Positions 8,339-16,241 are shown, numbered from the stretch's first letter. The stretch: DNA of 64,000 nucleotides from Opitutaceae bacterium (GCA_024233285.1 JACKPU010000002.1:248001-312000); one strand, 5' to 3'. The notes: a model not told the origin generated them from the sequence alone. Translations and numbers: made by a program.

Positions 8339-9436
8339 ATGTCAGCCGTCCTGTCCGACGCTTTTGATTCCGTTGATTCCGCGATCCAAGAGATCGCGGC
8401 GGGACGCCCTGTGATCGTGACGGATGATGAGGGCCGCGAAAACGAAGGCGACCTGATCATCGCCGCCGCGAAGGTCACTCCCGAGACCGTGAACATGATG
8501 ATTCGCTACGGCAGCGGCATTGTGTGCGTCCCCATGCTGGAGCCGCAATTGCGGCGCCTCGGCCTCGGCCCGATGGTGCAGCGCAATCGCGAGGTGCAGC
8601 GCACCGACTTCACGGTCAGCGTTGATGCGGCCGAAGGCATTTCCACCGGCATCAGCGCCTACGACCGGGCGGAGACAATTCGCATTCTTGCCAATCCCGC
8701 CGCGACCCCGGAGCAACTGGTGCAACCCGGTCATGTGTTTCCGCTGCGCGCCAAGCCCGGCGGCGTGCTCGAACGCGCCGGACACACCGAGGCGGCGGTC
8801 GACCTCGCCATTCTCGCCGGGCTGCATCCCAGCGGCGTGATTTGCGAACTGGTCAACGATGACGGCTCGGTGCAACGCCTGCCCCAGTTGGTCGAATTCA
8901 AGCGCAAGTTCGGCCTCAAGCTCATTTCCATCGCGTCGTTGATCGAATACCGCCACCAGCGCGAGCAACTCGTCGAAGAGGTGTGCGTCGAGCCGTTCCC
9001 CTCGGACTTCGGCGATTTCGTGCTCCACGTTTTTCGCAGCAAGATGGACAACCGCCATCACCTCGCCTTCGTCAAGGGGGCGCCCGGACCGGAGCCGACG
9101 CTCGTCCGCGTGCACAGCGAAAACCTGCTGGGCGATGTTTTCCGGATGCGCGGACTTGATACGCACCACTCGCTGACGGCCGCGCTGGAAGCCGTGGCGA
9201 AAGCCGGTCGTGGCGTCGTGCTCTATATGGAGCACGCCAACGGCGGGGCCGATCTGATCAATCGCCTGCGGGGCGACAAGTCCGCGCCACCGATGAGTTT
9301 TCGCGATTATGGCATCGGCGCCCAGATTCTGGTGGCACTCGGGCTCAGCAAGATCCGCCTGCTGTCCAACAGCCACCGCAAGGTCGTCGGACTCGATGGC
9401 TACGGCCTCGAAATTGTCGATCAGGTCACGCCTTGA
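8339..9436 (+). CDS. ribB: RibBA-type protein: DHBP synthase with degenerate GTP cyclohydrolase II domain
   Basis: 365 residues from the ATG at 8339. Residues 10-205 are 3,4-dihydroxy-2-butanone-4-phosphate synthase (ribulose 5-phosphate to the four-carbon riboflavin precursor): the acidic metal loop DDEGRENEGD at 29-38 and GHTEAAVDL at 148-156 are intact. Residues 215-365 align with GTP cyclohydrolase II, but the three zinc-binding cysteines (CxxGDxxxSxxCxC) are replaced: HSENLLGDVFRMRGLDT has Asn262, Leu273 and Thr275 at those places. The usual QEGRGIGL active-site stretch reads HANGGADL. So only the RibB activity is likely. First gene of a ribB-ribH-nusB cluster, 54 bp before ribH. Confidence 0.9.
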   Translation: MSAVLSDAFDSVDSAIQEIAAGRPVIVTDDEGRENEGDLIIAAAKVTPETVNMMIRYGSGIVCVPMLEPQLRRLGLGPMVQRNREVQRTDFTVSVDAAEGISTGISAYDRAETIRILANPAATPEQLVQPGHVFPLRAKPGGVLERAGHTEAAVDLAILAGLHPSGVICELVNDDGSVQRLPQLVEFKRKFGLKLISIASLIEYRHQREQLVEEVCVEPFPSDFGDFVLHVFRSKMDNRHHLAFVKGAPGPEPTLVRVHSENLLGDVFRMRGLDTHHSLTAALEAVAKAGRGVVLYMEHANGGADLINRLRGDKSAPPMSFRDYGIGAQILVALGLSKIRLLSNSHRKVVGLDGYGLEIVDQVTP

Positions 9437-9490
9437 TTTCAGGGTTGCGGAAGGCCGCCAACCCGCTTCCGCTTCCCCTCCTTCTTTCTC

Positions 9491-9964
9491 ATGAGCCTTT
9501 CCGCGCCCACGCCCAGCACCATTGATGGATCCGCCTTTCAGGTCGGCATCGTGGCGGCGTGCTACAATGAGAAACTGGTCAACGGCCTGCTGGTGCGCGT
9601 GCTCGAATCGCTGCATGCCGCCGGCGTGAAGGAGGAGAACCTCCGCACCGTGCGGGTGCCCGGTTCCCACGAAGTGCCGTGGGCGGCCGGCGAGCTCGCC
9701 CGGCGTCCGGGCACTGATGTGGTCATCGCGCTGGGCGTGCTCATTGGCGGCGACACGAATCACCACGAAATGGTCGGGCAAAGCGTATCGCATGCCCTGC
9801 AACAAGCAGCGCTGGCCACCCGCGTGCCGATCATCAACGGCGTGATTGTCACCGACACGCCGGCCCAAGCCAAAGCGCGCACGGTCGGTCGCGTCGACCG
9901 CGGCACGGAATTCGCCCACGCTGCGCTCGAAATGGCCGCGCTGAGAAAAAAATTGTCGTCATGA
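9491..9964 (+). CDS. ribH: 6,7-dimethyl-8-ribityllumazine synthase
   Basis: 157 residues, the usual size. The enzyme joins the four-carbon product of RibB to 5-amino-6-ribitylaminouracil, the penultimate step of riboflavin synthesis. Visible family features: VGIVAACYNEKLVNGLL at the N-terminus (substrate-ring pocket), VRVPGSHEVPWAA (normally PGxFExP), ALGVLIGGDTNHHEMV with the catalytic His following the GxT, and GVIVTDTPAQA (normally GVLT). The PGSHEVP and IGGDTNHH variants differ slightly from the common IRGxTxHF. It follows ribB and overlaps nusB by 4 bp (ATGA), so the two are translationally coupled. Confidence 0.93.
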   Translation: MSLSAPTPSTIDGSAFQVGIVAACYNEKLVNGLLVRVLESLHAAGVKEENLRTVRVPGSHEVPWAAGELARRPGTDVVIALGVLIGGDTNHHEMVGQSVSHALQQAALATRVPIINGVIVTDTPAQAKARTVGRVDRGTEFAHAALEMAALRKKLSS

Positions 9965-10407
9965 GCAACAAAGCCCTTTTCGCCCAACGCCGCGACGGTC
10001 GCGTCGCCGCCCTCCAGTATCTCTTTGCGTGGAGCATGAACGAGCCGAAGAATCTCGCCGAGGACCTGCGGATGTTTTTCGAAGGGAAGGACGAACCGCG
10101 CGAGCATTATGCATTTGGCGAGGAACTCATCCAAGGTGTGGTCGCGAACGCCGCCGAGTTGGATGCCATCATCAAGGGCCTCGTGCACAACTGGGATTTT
10201 TCGCGCATTGCCCGGATGGACCTCACGATCCTGCGCCTCGCGATGTATGAGATGAAGTTCCGCAAGGACATCCCCCCGGTCGTCTCGATCAACGAAGCCA
10301 TCGACCTCTCGAAGCAGTTCTCCAACGCCGACTCCAAGCGCTTCATCAATGGCATCCTCGACCGCTACAAGGACCAGCTCGGCCGCGACGCGCGGAAAGC
10401 GGAATAG
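9961..10407 (+). CDS. nusB: Transcription antitermination factor NusB
   Basis: 148 residues, all-alpha. NusB with S10 binds boxA in rRNA leaders and helps antitermination. Family landmarks are RRDGRVAALQYLFAW at the N-terminus, a long helical middle, and the C-terminal signatures FSRIARMDLTILRLAMYEM, PVVSINEAIDLSKQFS and KRFINGILDRY. The start ATG at 9961 overlaps the ribH stop. The ribH-nusB pairing is common in bacteria. Followed by a 27-bp-armed inverted repeat region, not by a terminator with a T-run. Confidence 0.95.
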   Translation: MSNKALFAQRRDGRVAALQYLFAWSMNEPKNLAEDLRMFFEGKDEPREHYAFGEELIQGVVANAAELDAIIKGLVHNWDFSRIARMDLTILRLAMYEMKFRKDIPPVVSINEAIDLSKQFSNADSKRFINGILDRYKDQLGRDARKAE

Positions 10408-10414
10408 TTTTAAC

Positions 10415-10559
10415 CACGAATGGGCACGAATTCACACGAATGAGTTTTTTGACCACGGATTACACTGATAGGACGGATAAATCCTTCTGAACAAGATTCG
10501 TAGCATCTGTGGTTAAAGTGGATTGGGTTTCTATTCGTGTGATTTCGTTTCCATTCGTG
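10415..10559. repeat. Nested imperfect inverted repeat between nusB and ftsY
   Basis: Outer arms 10415-10441 and 10533-10559 are 27 bases each and differ at three positions; they consist of CACGAAT-type units. Inside them, ACCACGGATTACACTGAT (from about 10452) pairs partly with the stretch ending in ATCTGTGGTTA near 10515. Repeats of the CACGGATTACAC type are, from general knowledge, frequent in Verrucomicrobiota and Planctomycetota. It fills almost the whole gap, so any ftsY promoter must lie inside it. Confidence 0.7.
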
Positions 10560-10573
10560 ATTTCTTAGAAATC

Positions 10574-11500
10574 ATGTTCGGGTTATTCAAAAAATTCAAA
10601 GACGGGTTCGCCAAGACGGTGGCGGCGATTGCCGATACCACGCGCGGGCTGTTTGGCGGGCGCAAGATTGACGCCGCTTCGCTCGATCAGCTGGAGGAGG
10701 CGCTCTACACCGCCGACTTTGGCGTTGAGACAACCACGGAGATTCTCGACGAGATCCGAGCCGCCTACCGCAAGGACCCCGAACTCAAGGGCAAACAGGC
10801 CGCCGAGATCGGCGCCGCTGTGTTGCAGCGGGTGTTGGCCGGCGCCGAAGGCAGAGACCTGGTTGGAGCTGCGGCGCCCAAGCCTATCGTCATCGCGATG
10901 ATCGGCGTCAACGGTTCGGGCAAGACCACGACCACGGCCAAACTCGCGTGGATGCTCAAACAGGACGGCAAGAGCGTGACCGTGGCCGCGTGCGATACGT
11001 TTCGTGCCGCGGCGGTTGAACAGCTGAAGACTTGGGCCACCCGACTCGACCTCGACATTGTGGCCAGCCATACGGGCGCGGATGCGGCGGCGGTGGCGTT
11101 TGATGCGATGCAGGCCGCGAAGGCGCGCGGACGCGACTATCTGATCGTTGATACCGCCGGCCGCCTCCACACGAAGAGCAACCTCATGGAGGAGCTCGCG
11201 AAGATTCGTCGCGTCTTGCAGAAACACGATCCCGAGGCGCCGCATCATCGCTGGCTCGTGGTGGACGGATCGCTCGGCAGCAACTCGATCGAACAAGCGC
11301 GTGTCTTTCACAAACAATTCGGCCTCACCGGTCTCGTCGTCACCAAGCTCGACGGCACCAGCCGCGGCGGTGCAATCGTCGGTATCTGGCGTGAATTGAA
11401 GCTGCCAATTTACTTCGTCGGTCTCGGCGAACAGCCCGAAGACCTGCAACCGTTTTCGGTCGAGAGTTACGCAAAAGCGGTCTTTGGGTTGGAAAGTTAG
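10574..11500 (+). CDS. ftsY: Signal recognition particle receptor FtsY
   Basis: 308 residues from the ATG at 10574 (MFGLFKKFKDGFAK); the frame is open further upstream into the repeat, which I regard as non-coding. FtsY is the membrane-associated SRP GTPase that docks ribosome-nascent chains at the translocon. Visible: helical N domain (residues 20-100), G1 GVNGSGKTTTTAKLA, G2 DTFRAAAVEQLK, G3 DTAGRLHTKSNLMEEL, G4 TKLDGTSRGG, and the C-terminal GLGEQPEDLQPF. The long acidic A domain of E. coli FtsY is absent, as in many bacteria; the lysine-rich N-terminus probably binds the membrane. Confidence 0.95.
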   Translation: MFGLFKKFKDGFAKTVAAIADTTRGLFGGRKIDAASLDQLEEALYTADFGVETTTEILDEIRAAYRKDPELKGKQAAEIGAAVLQRVLAGAEGRDLVGAAAPKPIVIAMIGVNGSGKTTTTAKLAWMLKQDGKSVTVAACDTFRAAAVEQLKTWATRLDLDIVASHTGADAAAVAFDAMQAAKARGRDYLIVDTAGRLHTKSNLMEELAKIRRVLQKHDPEAPHHRWLVVDGSLGSNSIEQARVFHKQFGLTGLVVTKLDGTSRGGAIVGIWRELKLPIYFVGLGEQPEDLQPFSVESYAKAVFGLES

Positions 11501-11502
11501 AA

Positions 11503-11569
11503 CGCCATTTTCGCTGATCGACGCTGATTCCTGGTGACCAGAATTCGCGTCGATCAGCTTCAATTGGCG
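11503..11569. repeat. Long imperfect hairpin after ftsY
   Basis: Arms 11503-11535 and 11536-11569 are imperfect reverse complements with almost no loop, built around CGCTGATCGACGC and GCGTCGATCAGC. It begins two bases after the ftsY stop and ends 15 bases before the stop of the convergent TonB receptor gene, a good position for a two-way terminator or a dispersed palindromic repeat. Confidence 0.65.
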
Positions 11570-11584
11570 CTCGGCTCCGATCGG

Positions 11585-13774
11585 TTAGAAGCTCATCCGC
11601 AGGCCGACGTTTACGCTGCGGCCGGGGAGGGGGGCGATGTCTTTGAGGAAGGAGTTATGCACGCGGGCCTCCTCGTCGCCAAGATTGGTGCCGCGAGCGA
11701 ACAGGGTCCAGGTCGTGCGGCCCGCGGTGAACCGGTAGCTCGCGGAGAGGCTGAGGAGCGTGTATCCGTCGGTGGGCAGTTCATTGGCGGTGACATTGCG
11801 TTGCGCGGCGACGAACTGCGCTTCGGTGCCGAGAGCGATCGGACCGTGGGTCCAGTCCAGCCCGACGCGACCGCGGCGTGGCGTGATCCGCGGGAGCGGA
11901 CCGCCGCCGGCGGTGTCCTTGCCGACCACGGTGTCGGTCGCGAGATGCAGATCGAGGGCGTCGCTCTGACTCTCATGCAGATGGAAAACCAGCTCGGCCT
12001 CGACGCCTTGGAACTGTGCGTCGGTCTGCCGGTAGTAATAGACCGCGAGTCCTTCCGCGGCCTCGGGATCATCCGCGCCCACGAATTCCACCGCGCCATC
12101 ATGCTCCACGGCGAAGAGGCCGCTGGGTTGTTCATAGACGTAGCCGTCAAAGCGATTGGCGAAGACCGTCAACGCACCCGTCACCAAACCGACGCGTCGG
12201 CGCAGGCTGAGGTCGATGGCGGTGGACGTCTCCACGCTAAGGTTGGGATCGCCGATTTCGTAAGCGTTGGTGCCGACGTGGGGACCGTCGGCGAAGCTTT
12301 CCTGTGCGTTCGGTGCGCGTTCGCTACGGGCGAGGGAAACACCGACACTCCATGCCTCATCCAGTTTCCAGACCATGCCGCCGGACAGGCTGAGCAGGTC
12401 GTCGCGGCGCGCGCTACCCGAACCGTCGCGCAAAGCGATTTTCTGTGATTCGACGCGGCCGCCGAATTGCCAGGTCAGGGCACCGGCGGGCAATTCCTCG
12501 AACAGGAAGAGCGCTTGGTTGGTCGTGCGCGACGGCGGCACAAAGGCCTCGTCGCCGATCGCCTCGAAGTCGCTGCGGCCGCCCTGCCAACCGAGCGCGC
12601 CGGTGAAGTCGGCGATCGGTTCGTGCAAGAGTTCGATGCGCGCATCGTAACCGCGATTGCGAAAGACCGTGCCGATTTCGTCGCCTTCCAATTCCTGATG
12701 GCGGTAATCGGCGGAACCAAACTTGAACTTGGCGCCGCGGAGGAAGCCGGTTTCGCGCGTGAGCGCGCCCTGCACATCGAACCGGCGCTGCACGAGGTCG
12801 ATGCGCACGCCGCCTTCCTCCTCATGGGCGTGTTCATCCTCATCGTGCTCTTCCTCGTCGTGATGTTCTTCCTCATGCTCGTGGTTGTGCGCGCCGGAGG
12901 GCACGCCGTAGAGGGTATTGTAACCGCTCCAAGCGACGCCGACGTAGCCGGCGTCACCAATCCAGGAAAATCCAGCCGAACCCCCGTCAGAGGTGATGGC
13001 GGTGTTGGGCAGGGTGCCGTAGGCCTCGGCTTCCTCCTCATGCTCCTCCTCGTCGTGATGCTCTTCCTCATGTTCGTGCTCATGGGTTTCCTCCGCGGCG
13101 CGTTGGCGCGCACTTTCGGCGTAACCGGGAATCTTCAAATCGCTGGTTTCGCGTCGGAAGCCGTCGAGATGCCAGGCGATTGAACCGACCGCGCCTTCGA
13201 GCACGACACCGGCGCTTTCCTCGTCGTTGACGGATTGGGTGCGGATTTCGACCCGACCTTCAAGGGATTTTTCGGGCAGGGTTTCGTGGATGCGGTGGGT
13301 GATGACGTTGACCACTCCGCCGACGGCGTTGCCGCCGTAGAGCAGGGCGGCGGGACCGCGCACGACTTCAACGCGTTCAATGAGCAGGGGGTCAAGCGAT
13401 ACGGCGTGGTCCGGGCTGTTGACCGAGGCGTCGATGGTGCCGACGCTGTTCTCGATGACCTTGAGCCGGTCACCGCCAATACCGCGCACGATCGGCCGGC
13501 TGGCGCCGGGACCGAAATACGTTGAGCTGACGCCGGTCTCACCAGCCAGCAGTTCCCCGAGCGAAGTGGCCTGGTGCTGCGTCAGTCGATTGCCATCGAG
13601 GAGCGAAACCGGCTGGGCGATTTCGTTTTGTTCGCGGGCGTAGGGCGAGGTCGAGACGACGAAGCGTTCGAGATGCAACGGCTCCTCGGCGGAGTCGTCG
13701 GCGGCATGATTGGTTTGGGCGGCGGCGAGGCCGGCCGTGAGGAAAAACAAAAGTGATAAACGGGAGGATTGCAT
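11585..13774 (-). CDS. TonB-dependent receptor with two His/Glu-rich loops (ZnuD-like metal receptor)
   Basis: 729 residues from the ATG at 13774, giving signal peptide MQSSRLSLLFFLTAGLAAAQ; an upstream ATG at 13804 would spoil it. TonB box region HLERFVVSTS, plug at about 50-165 (VEVVRGPAALLYGGNAVGG), then a 22-strand-type barrel ending in a C-terminal Phe. Two loops are almost entirely His, Glu and Asp: residues 231-250 and 296-320. ZnuD-type zinc receptors carry comparable His-rich loops that capture metal. Here the setting is a copper cluster, so zinc or copper are both possible. It is the last gene of the minus-strand metal run. Confidence 0.88.
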   Translation of the reverse strand: MQSSRLSLLFFLTAGLAAAQTNHAADDSAEEPLHLERFVVSTSPYAREQNEIAQPVSLLDGNRLTQHQATSLGELLAGETGVSSTYFGPGASRPIVRGIGGDRLKVIENSVGTIDASVNSPDHAVSLDPLLIERVEVVRGPAALLYGGNAVGGVVNVITHRIHETLPEKSLEGRVEIRTQSVNDEESAGVVLEGAVGSIAWHLDGFRRETSDLKIPGYAESARQRAAEETHEHEHEEEHHDEEEHEEEAEAYGTLPNTAITSDGGSAGFSWIGDAGYVGVAWSGYNTLYGVPSGAHNHEHEEEHHDEEEHDEDEHAHEEEGGVRIDLVQRRFDVQGALTRETGFLRGAKFKFGSADYRHQELEGDEIGTVFRNRGYDARIELLHEPIADFTGALGWQGGRSDFEAIGDEAFVPPSRTTNQALFLFEELPAGALTWQFGGRVESQKIALRDGSGSARRDDLLSLSGGMVWKLDEAWSVGVSLARSERAPNAQESFADGPHVGTNAYEIGDPNLSVETSTAIDLSLRRRVGLVTGALTVFANRFDGYVYEQPSGLFAVEHDGAVEFVGADDPEAAEGLAVYYYRQTDAQFQGVEAELVFHLHESQSDALDLHLATDTVVGKDTAGGGPLPRITPRRGRVGLDWTHGPIALGTEAQFVAAQRNVTANELPTDGYTLLSLSASYRFTAGRTTWTLFARGTNLGDEEARVHNSFLKDIAPLPGRSVNVGLRMSF

Positions 13775-13881
13775 GGTAAGTCTGGTTGGAAACCCAAGCG
13801 CCATGGGCAGGCGCAGTTGCCGCCAAAACGGCGGAATCGAAACCGGAGGCCGCGCAGGGCATCCGGGCAGGTGGTATCAAC

Positions 13882-14247
13882 TCAGACTTGGGGCGGCGCA
13901 CGCCCCGGGGGAAGCCGGTGGGAGGTGCGGCTGACCAGCAATTCCGCGAAGGCGCGGAACTGTTCCGCCCCGCGCACCTCCGGTGCACGGTCTGGCACGA
14001 CGGAGTCGAGCGCCACGGTCAAGCCGTGGGCAAACCAAACGACGGCACAACCGTGGTCGGGATTAAGCGGTTGGCTTTCGCTTTTTCCCGGGGCGGAATC
14101 GCAAGCATGTTCGCCAGTCGCGGCATGCATCCATTCGTGCAACGCCGGGCTGGCCGACATGAGTCCCAGCGCGAACACCAGCACGGCCGAGCCCACCGCC
14201 AGCAGGCGGTGCAGCGCGTCGAACGAGGATTGGCGTTGGAACATCAT
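13882..14247 (-). CDS. Small membrane-anchored His/Cys protein, unknown
   Basis: 121 residues from the ATG at 14247 (a TTG two codons earlier is also possible). One hydrophobic segment near residues 15-35 (LLAVGSAVLVFALGLMSAS) looks like a signal anchor. The following part has potential metal ligands: HEWMH, GEHACD and NPDHGCAVVWFAHG, giving two Cys and several His/Met. The C-terminal third is Arg-rich. I do not recognise a named family. Its location just upstream of the His-rich TonB receptor and among copper genes suggests a periplasmic metal-binding or accessory role, which is inference. Confidence 0.55.
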   Translation of the reverse strand: MMFQRQSSFDALHRLLAVGSAVLVFALGLMSASPALHEWMHAATGEHACDSAPGKSESQPLNPDHGCAVVWFAHGLTVALDSVVPDRAPEVRGAEQFRAFAELLVSRTSHRLPPGRAPPQV

Positions 14248-14346
14248 GATCAACGGGGAGTGATTATGGCAGAGTCGTCAAGGGGGCAAATGCAGGCAAG
14301 CGCAACGGATCGATGGTAGGCCTGTCCGGTGGGCGGGTTTCCGGCC

Positions 14347-15729
14347 TTACTCATGCCGGTCGCCGAGACTCTGCACATGGAACAGCCACCATACGCCGTC
14401 ACGCGATTCGATCCGACCGAGCAGGTGTTGACCGACCGGCAGGGCGGCTTGGAGGCCGGTCTCAATTTTACAGGTGAGGGTGCCGGCCCGCATGACGCCG
14501 GGGATTTCTTCGAATCGTAAAGTGACCTGATCGACGTCGGGCCAGTCGGTGATCATGCCTTTCACGCCATAACCGCGCGTGGCGTTGGCGTCGTCTTCAT
14601 CGCAGGGCAGACAGGGTTTGCGTCCGGCGAGGGTGGAAAGATCCGGCAGGGTGATCAACGCGGTCTCCACTTGGGTGGATTCGTTGGCCTCCCGAGTGTA
14701 GGTCAAGAGCAGCTGGGCGGAGGTGGTGTCGTAGTCCTTGAGCAAGGCAACGCGCGGAAAGCCACTGGCGCGGGACTGTTTGGTCGAGGCCAGCATGACC
14801 GGCGGGCGGATCCCGTCTTGAGCGGAGATATGGCGCAGCCAGATCCCGGCGGTGTTTTCCTCGCCGGCTTCCATCCAAATCGCGAGACGCGAGCCGTCGC
14901 GCAATTGCACGGTGTCCACGCGCCCCAGCGGATGACCCAAGTCGAGGCGTTGTGGCATCAGAAAGCGCGCCCCGGCATCGGGTGATGAACTGGCGTAAAC
15001 GCGGGATACGCCATCGGCCCCGGTGAACCAAACGACGGACACCTGCCCGCCGTGGCTGTCGAGTTGCGGGCCGTTGACGGGACATCCGTTGATAGCCCAT
15101 TCGTCGGCGCTGAGAATGCGCGGCCGTTGCCAGCGGCCCTCCCGGAAGAGCGCGGTGTGGATATCGCGAATTTCCCCTTCGCGCCGGGCGCGATAGGCGA
15201 CGAGTGCATCGCCATTGGGAAAGGCGGTGAGCGTGGTCTGGCAGCAATCGCAGACTGAATCATCGATCAACTGATCCGGTTGCTCCGCTCCGATGATGCG
15301 ACCGTAAAGCTGTTGCGCTTTGGTTTGGCCGCTGCGTTTGGCGCGACCATCCAGCCACACTGCGAGCACCCCGCCGTTGGCGAGGGGTTGCAGTGAAACG
15401 AATTCGACCGAATCGCTTTCCGTGGTCAGCCGGACGGGGTCGCTCCATGTCGCGCCCTCATCGGCGCTTTGGCTGAACCATGCTTGGTAACCGGTGCGAT
15501 GATGGGCGTGACTGTCGCCGTGCGTCGACGCGGCGGGGTTGTTGATAAACCAGACGGCGGTCAGGCGTCCGTCGGGCTCAATCGCGAAGGCGGGAAAATC
15601 GGCCCAATTGATAAACCAATCCTGGCCCTTCGCGATGAGGCGGGCGGTGCCCCAAGTCTGGGTGGCAGGGTCGAACCTTGCGGCCCAGAGACTGGATGAG
15701 TCAGCGTCATCGGCTTGCTGCCAAGTCAA
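14347..15729 (-). CDS. Sialidase-fold propeller protein with CxCC motif and degenerate CusF-like C-terminal domain
   Basis: The frame is open from 15831 (494 codons) but has no ATG or GTG near its start; TTG at 15729 is the first usual start and would omit the upstream residues YALTFAALGSPAHSGS, which resemble a signal peptide core. Body: beta-propeller repeats (QSADEGATWSDPV, SSPDAGARF) with DSVCDCCQTTLTAFPNG (codons 15241-15252) and GCPVNGPQ, matching the paralogue at 16983-18281. The last 75 residues align with the CusF-like neighbour, but its metal ligands are lost: FEEIPGVMRAGTLTC replaces HEEIPGFMRAMTMAF. True sialidase Arg triads are not evident. See the A9 run at 15825-15833 for a possible frameshift link to the upstream gene. 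Confidence 0.75.
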   Translation of the reverse strand: MTWQQADDADSSSLWAARFDPATQTWGTARLIAKGQDWFINWADFPAFAIEPDGRLTAVWFINNPAASTHGDSHAHHRTGYQAWFSQSADEGATWSDPVRLTTESDSVEFVSLQPLANGGVLAVWLDGRAKRSGQTKAQQLYGRIIGAEQPDQLIDDSVCDCCQTTLTAFPNGDALVAYRARREGEIRDIHTALFREGRWQRPRILSADEWAINGCPVNGPQLDSHGGQVSVVWFTGADGVSRVYASSSPDAGARFLMPQRLDLGHPLGRVDTVQLRDGSRLAIWMEAGEENTAGIWLRHISAQDGIRPPVMLASTKQSRASGFPRVALLKDYDTTSAQLLLTYTREANESTQVETALITLPDLSTLAGRKPCLPCDEDDANATRGYGVKGMITDWPDVDQVTLRFEEIPGVMRAGTLTCKIETGLQAALPVGQHLLGRIESRDGVWWLFHVQSLGDRHE

Positions 15730-15809
15730 CCAGACCGAGCCATTCGCCGCCCGGGTGAGGGTCGAACCCTGCGATCCAGAATGCGCCGGCGAGCCGAGCG
15801 CCGCGAACG

Positions 15810-16223
15810 TCAGGGCGTAGTCACTTTTTTTTTATCCTCGGACCGCGGCTGATAGTTTTCGTCGGTCAAGGTGATGCCGCTGAGCCGCCAGTCGCCGCGA
15901 CCGCCGTGCAAGGTGGCGGTCAGGTGGACGCCCGGTTCGAGCAGCGGCCAGTCCTTCTCAGGCACGCTAAATGCCATGGTCATGGCGCGCATGAATCCCG
16001 GGATTTCCTCGTGCTTCACGAGCACGAGTTTGCGATCCTCCAGCTTGCGCGTGACCACGCCGCGCAGCGGATGGCCGGCCTCGGCGGGTTCCTCGGTGTT
16101 GACGGTTTTTCCACATGCGCATTTTTCTTCGCCACCGCATTTGCAGTTTTCGCCACATTTGCATGCAGCCTGCGCCATGGTGGTGAGGCCAAACGCAAAG
16201 ATGAAAAGGAGAACTGATTTCAT
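15810..16223 (-). CDS. CusF-like periplasmic copper-binding protein with Cys-rich N-terminus
   Basis: 137 residues. Signal peptide 1-20 (ending TTMAQAA), then three CxC pairs in CKCGENCKCGG and KCACGK (Cys 21, 23, 27, 29, 35, 37), then a CusF/copper-binding small beta-barrel with HEEIPGFMRAMTMAF: His71, Met81 and Met83 match the Cu(I) ligands of the family. CusF-type proteins ferry Cu(I) in the periplasm. The added CxC cluster is metallothionein-like and unusual. The gene ends in DKKKVTTP over a run of nine A. Three GATAAT-like hexamers lie directly before its start codon. Confidence 0.88.
   Translation of the reverse strand: MKSVLLFIFAFGLTTMAQAACKCGENCKCGGEEKCACGKTVNTEEPAEAGHPLRGVVTRKLEDRKLVLVKHEEIPGFMRAMTMAFSVPEKDWPLLEPGVHLTATLHGGRGDWRLSGITLTDENYQPRSEDKKKVTTP
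15825..15833 (-). other. Run of nine A (coding strand) at the junction of the CusF-like and propeller frames
   Basis: On the minus strand, nine A residues encode the KKK of the CusF-like C-terminus, 12 bases before its stop. The propeller frame opens exactly here (in-frame TAA at 15832-15834, then open), in the -1 frame. Backward slippage by one base would fuse the two proteins. Such A-runs are classic -1 ribosomal or transcriptional slippage sites, and also sites of sequencing or replication error. Confidence 0.5.
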
Positions 16224-16241
16224 GATAATGATAATGATACG
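16224..16241 (-). promoter_or_regulatory. Fur-box-like hexamer array at the CusF-like start
   Basis: The plus strand reads GATAATGATAATGATACG, three consecutive GATAAT-type hexamers, the basic unit of the Fur consensus. It abuts the start codon (16221-16223), leaving no Shine-Dalgarno sequence. A Fur-family metal repressor binding here would block initiation. No fur-like gene is in the window. Confidence 0.45.
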
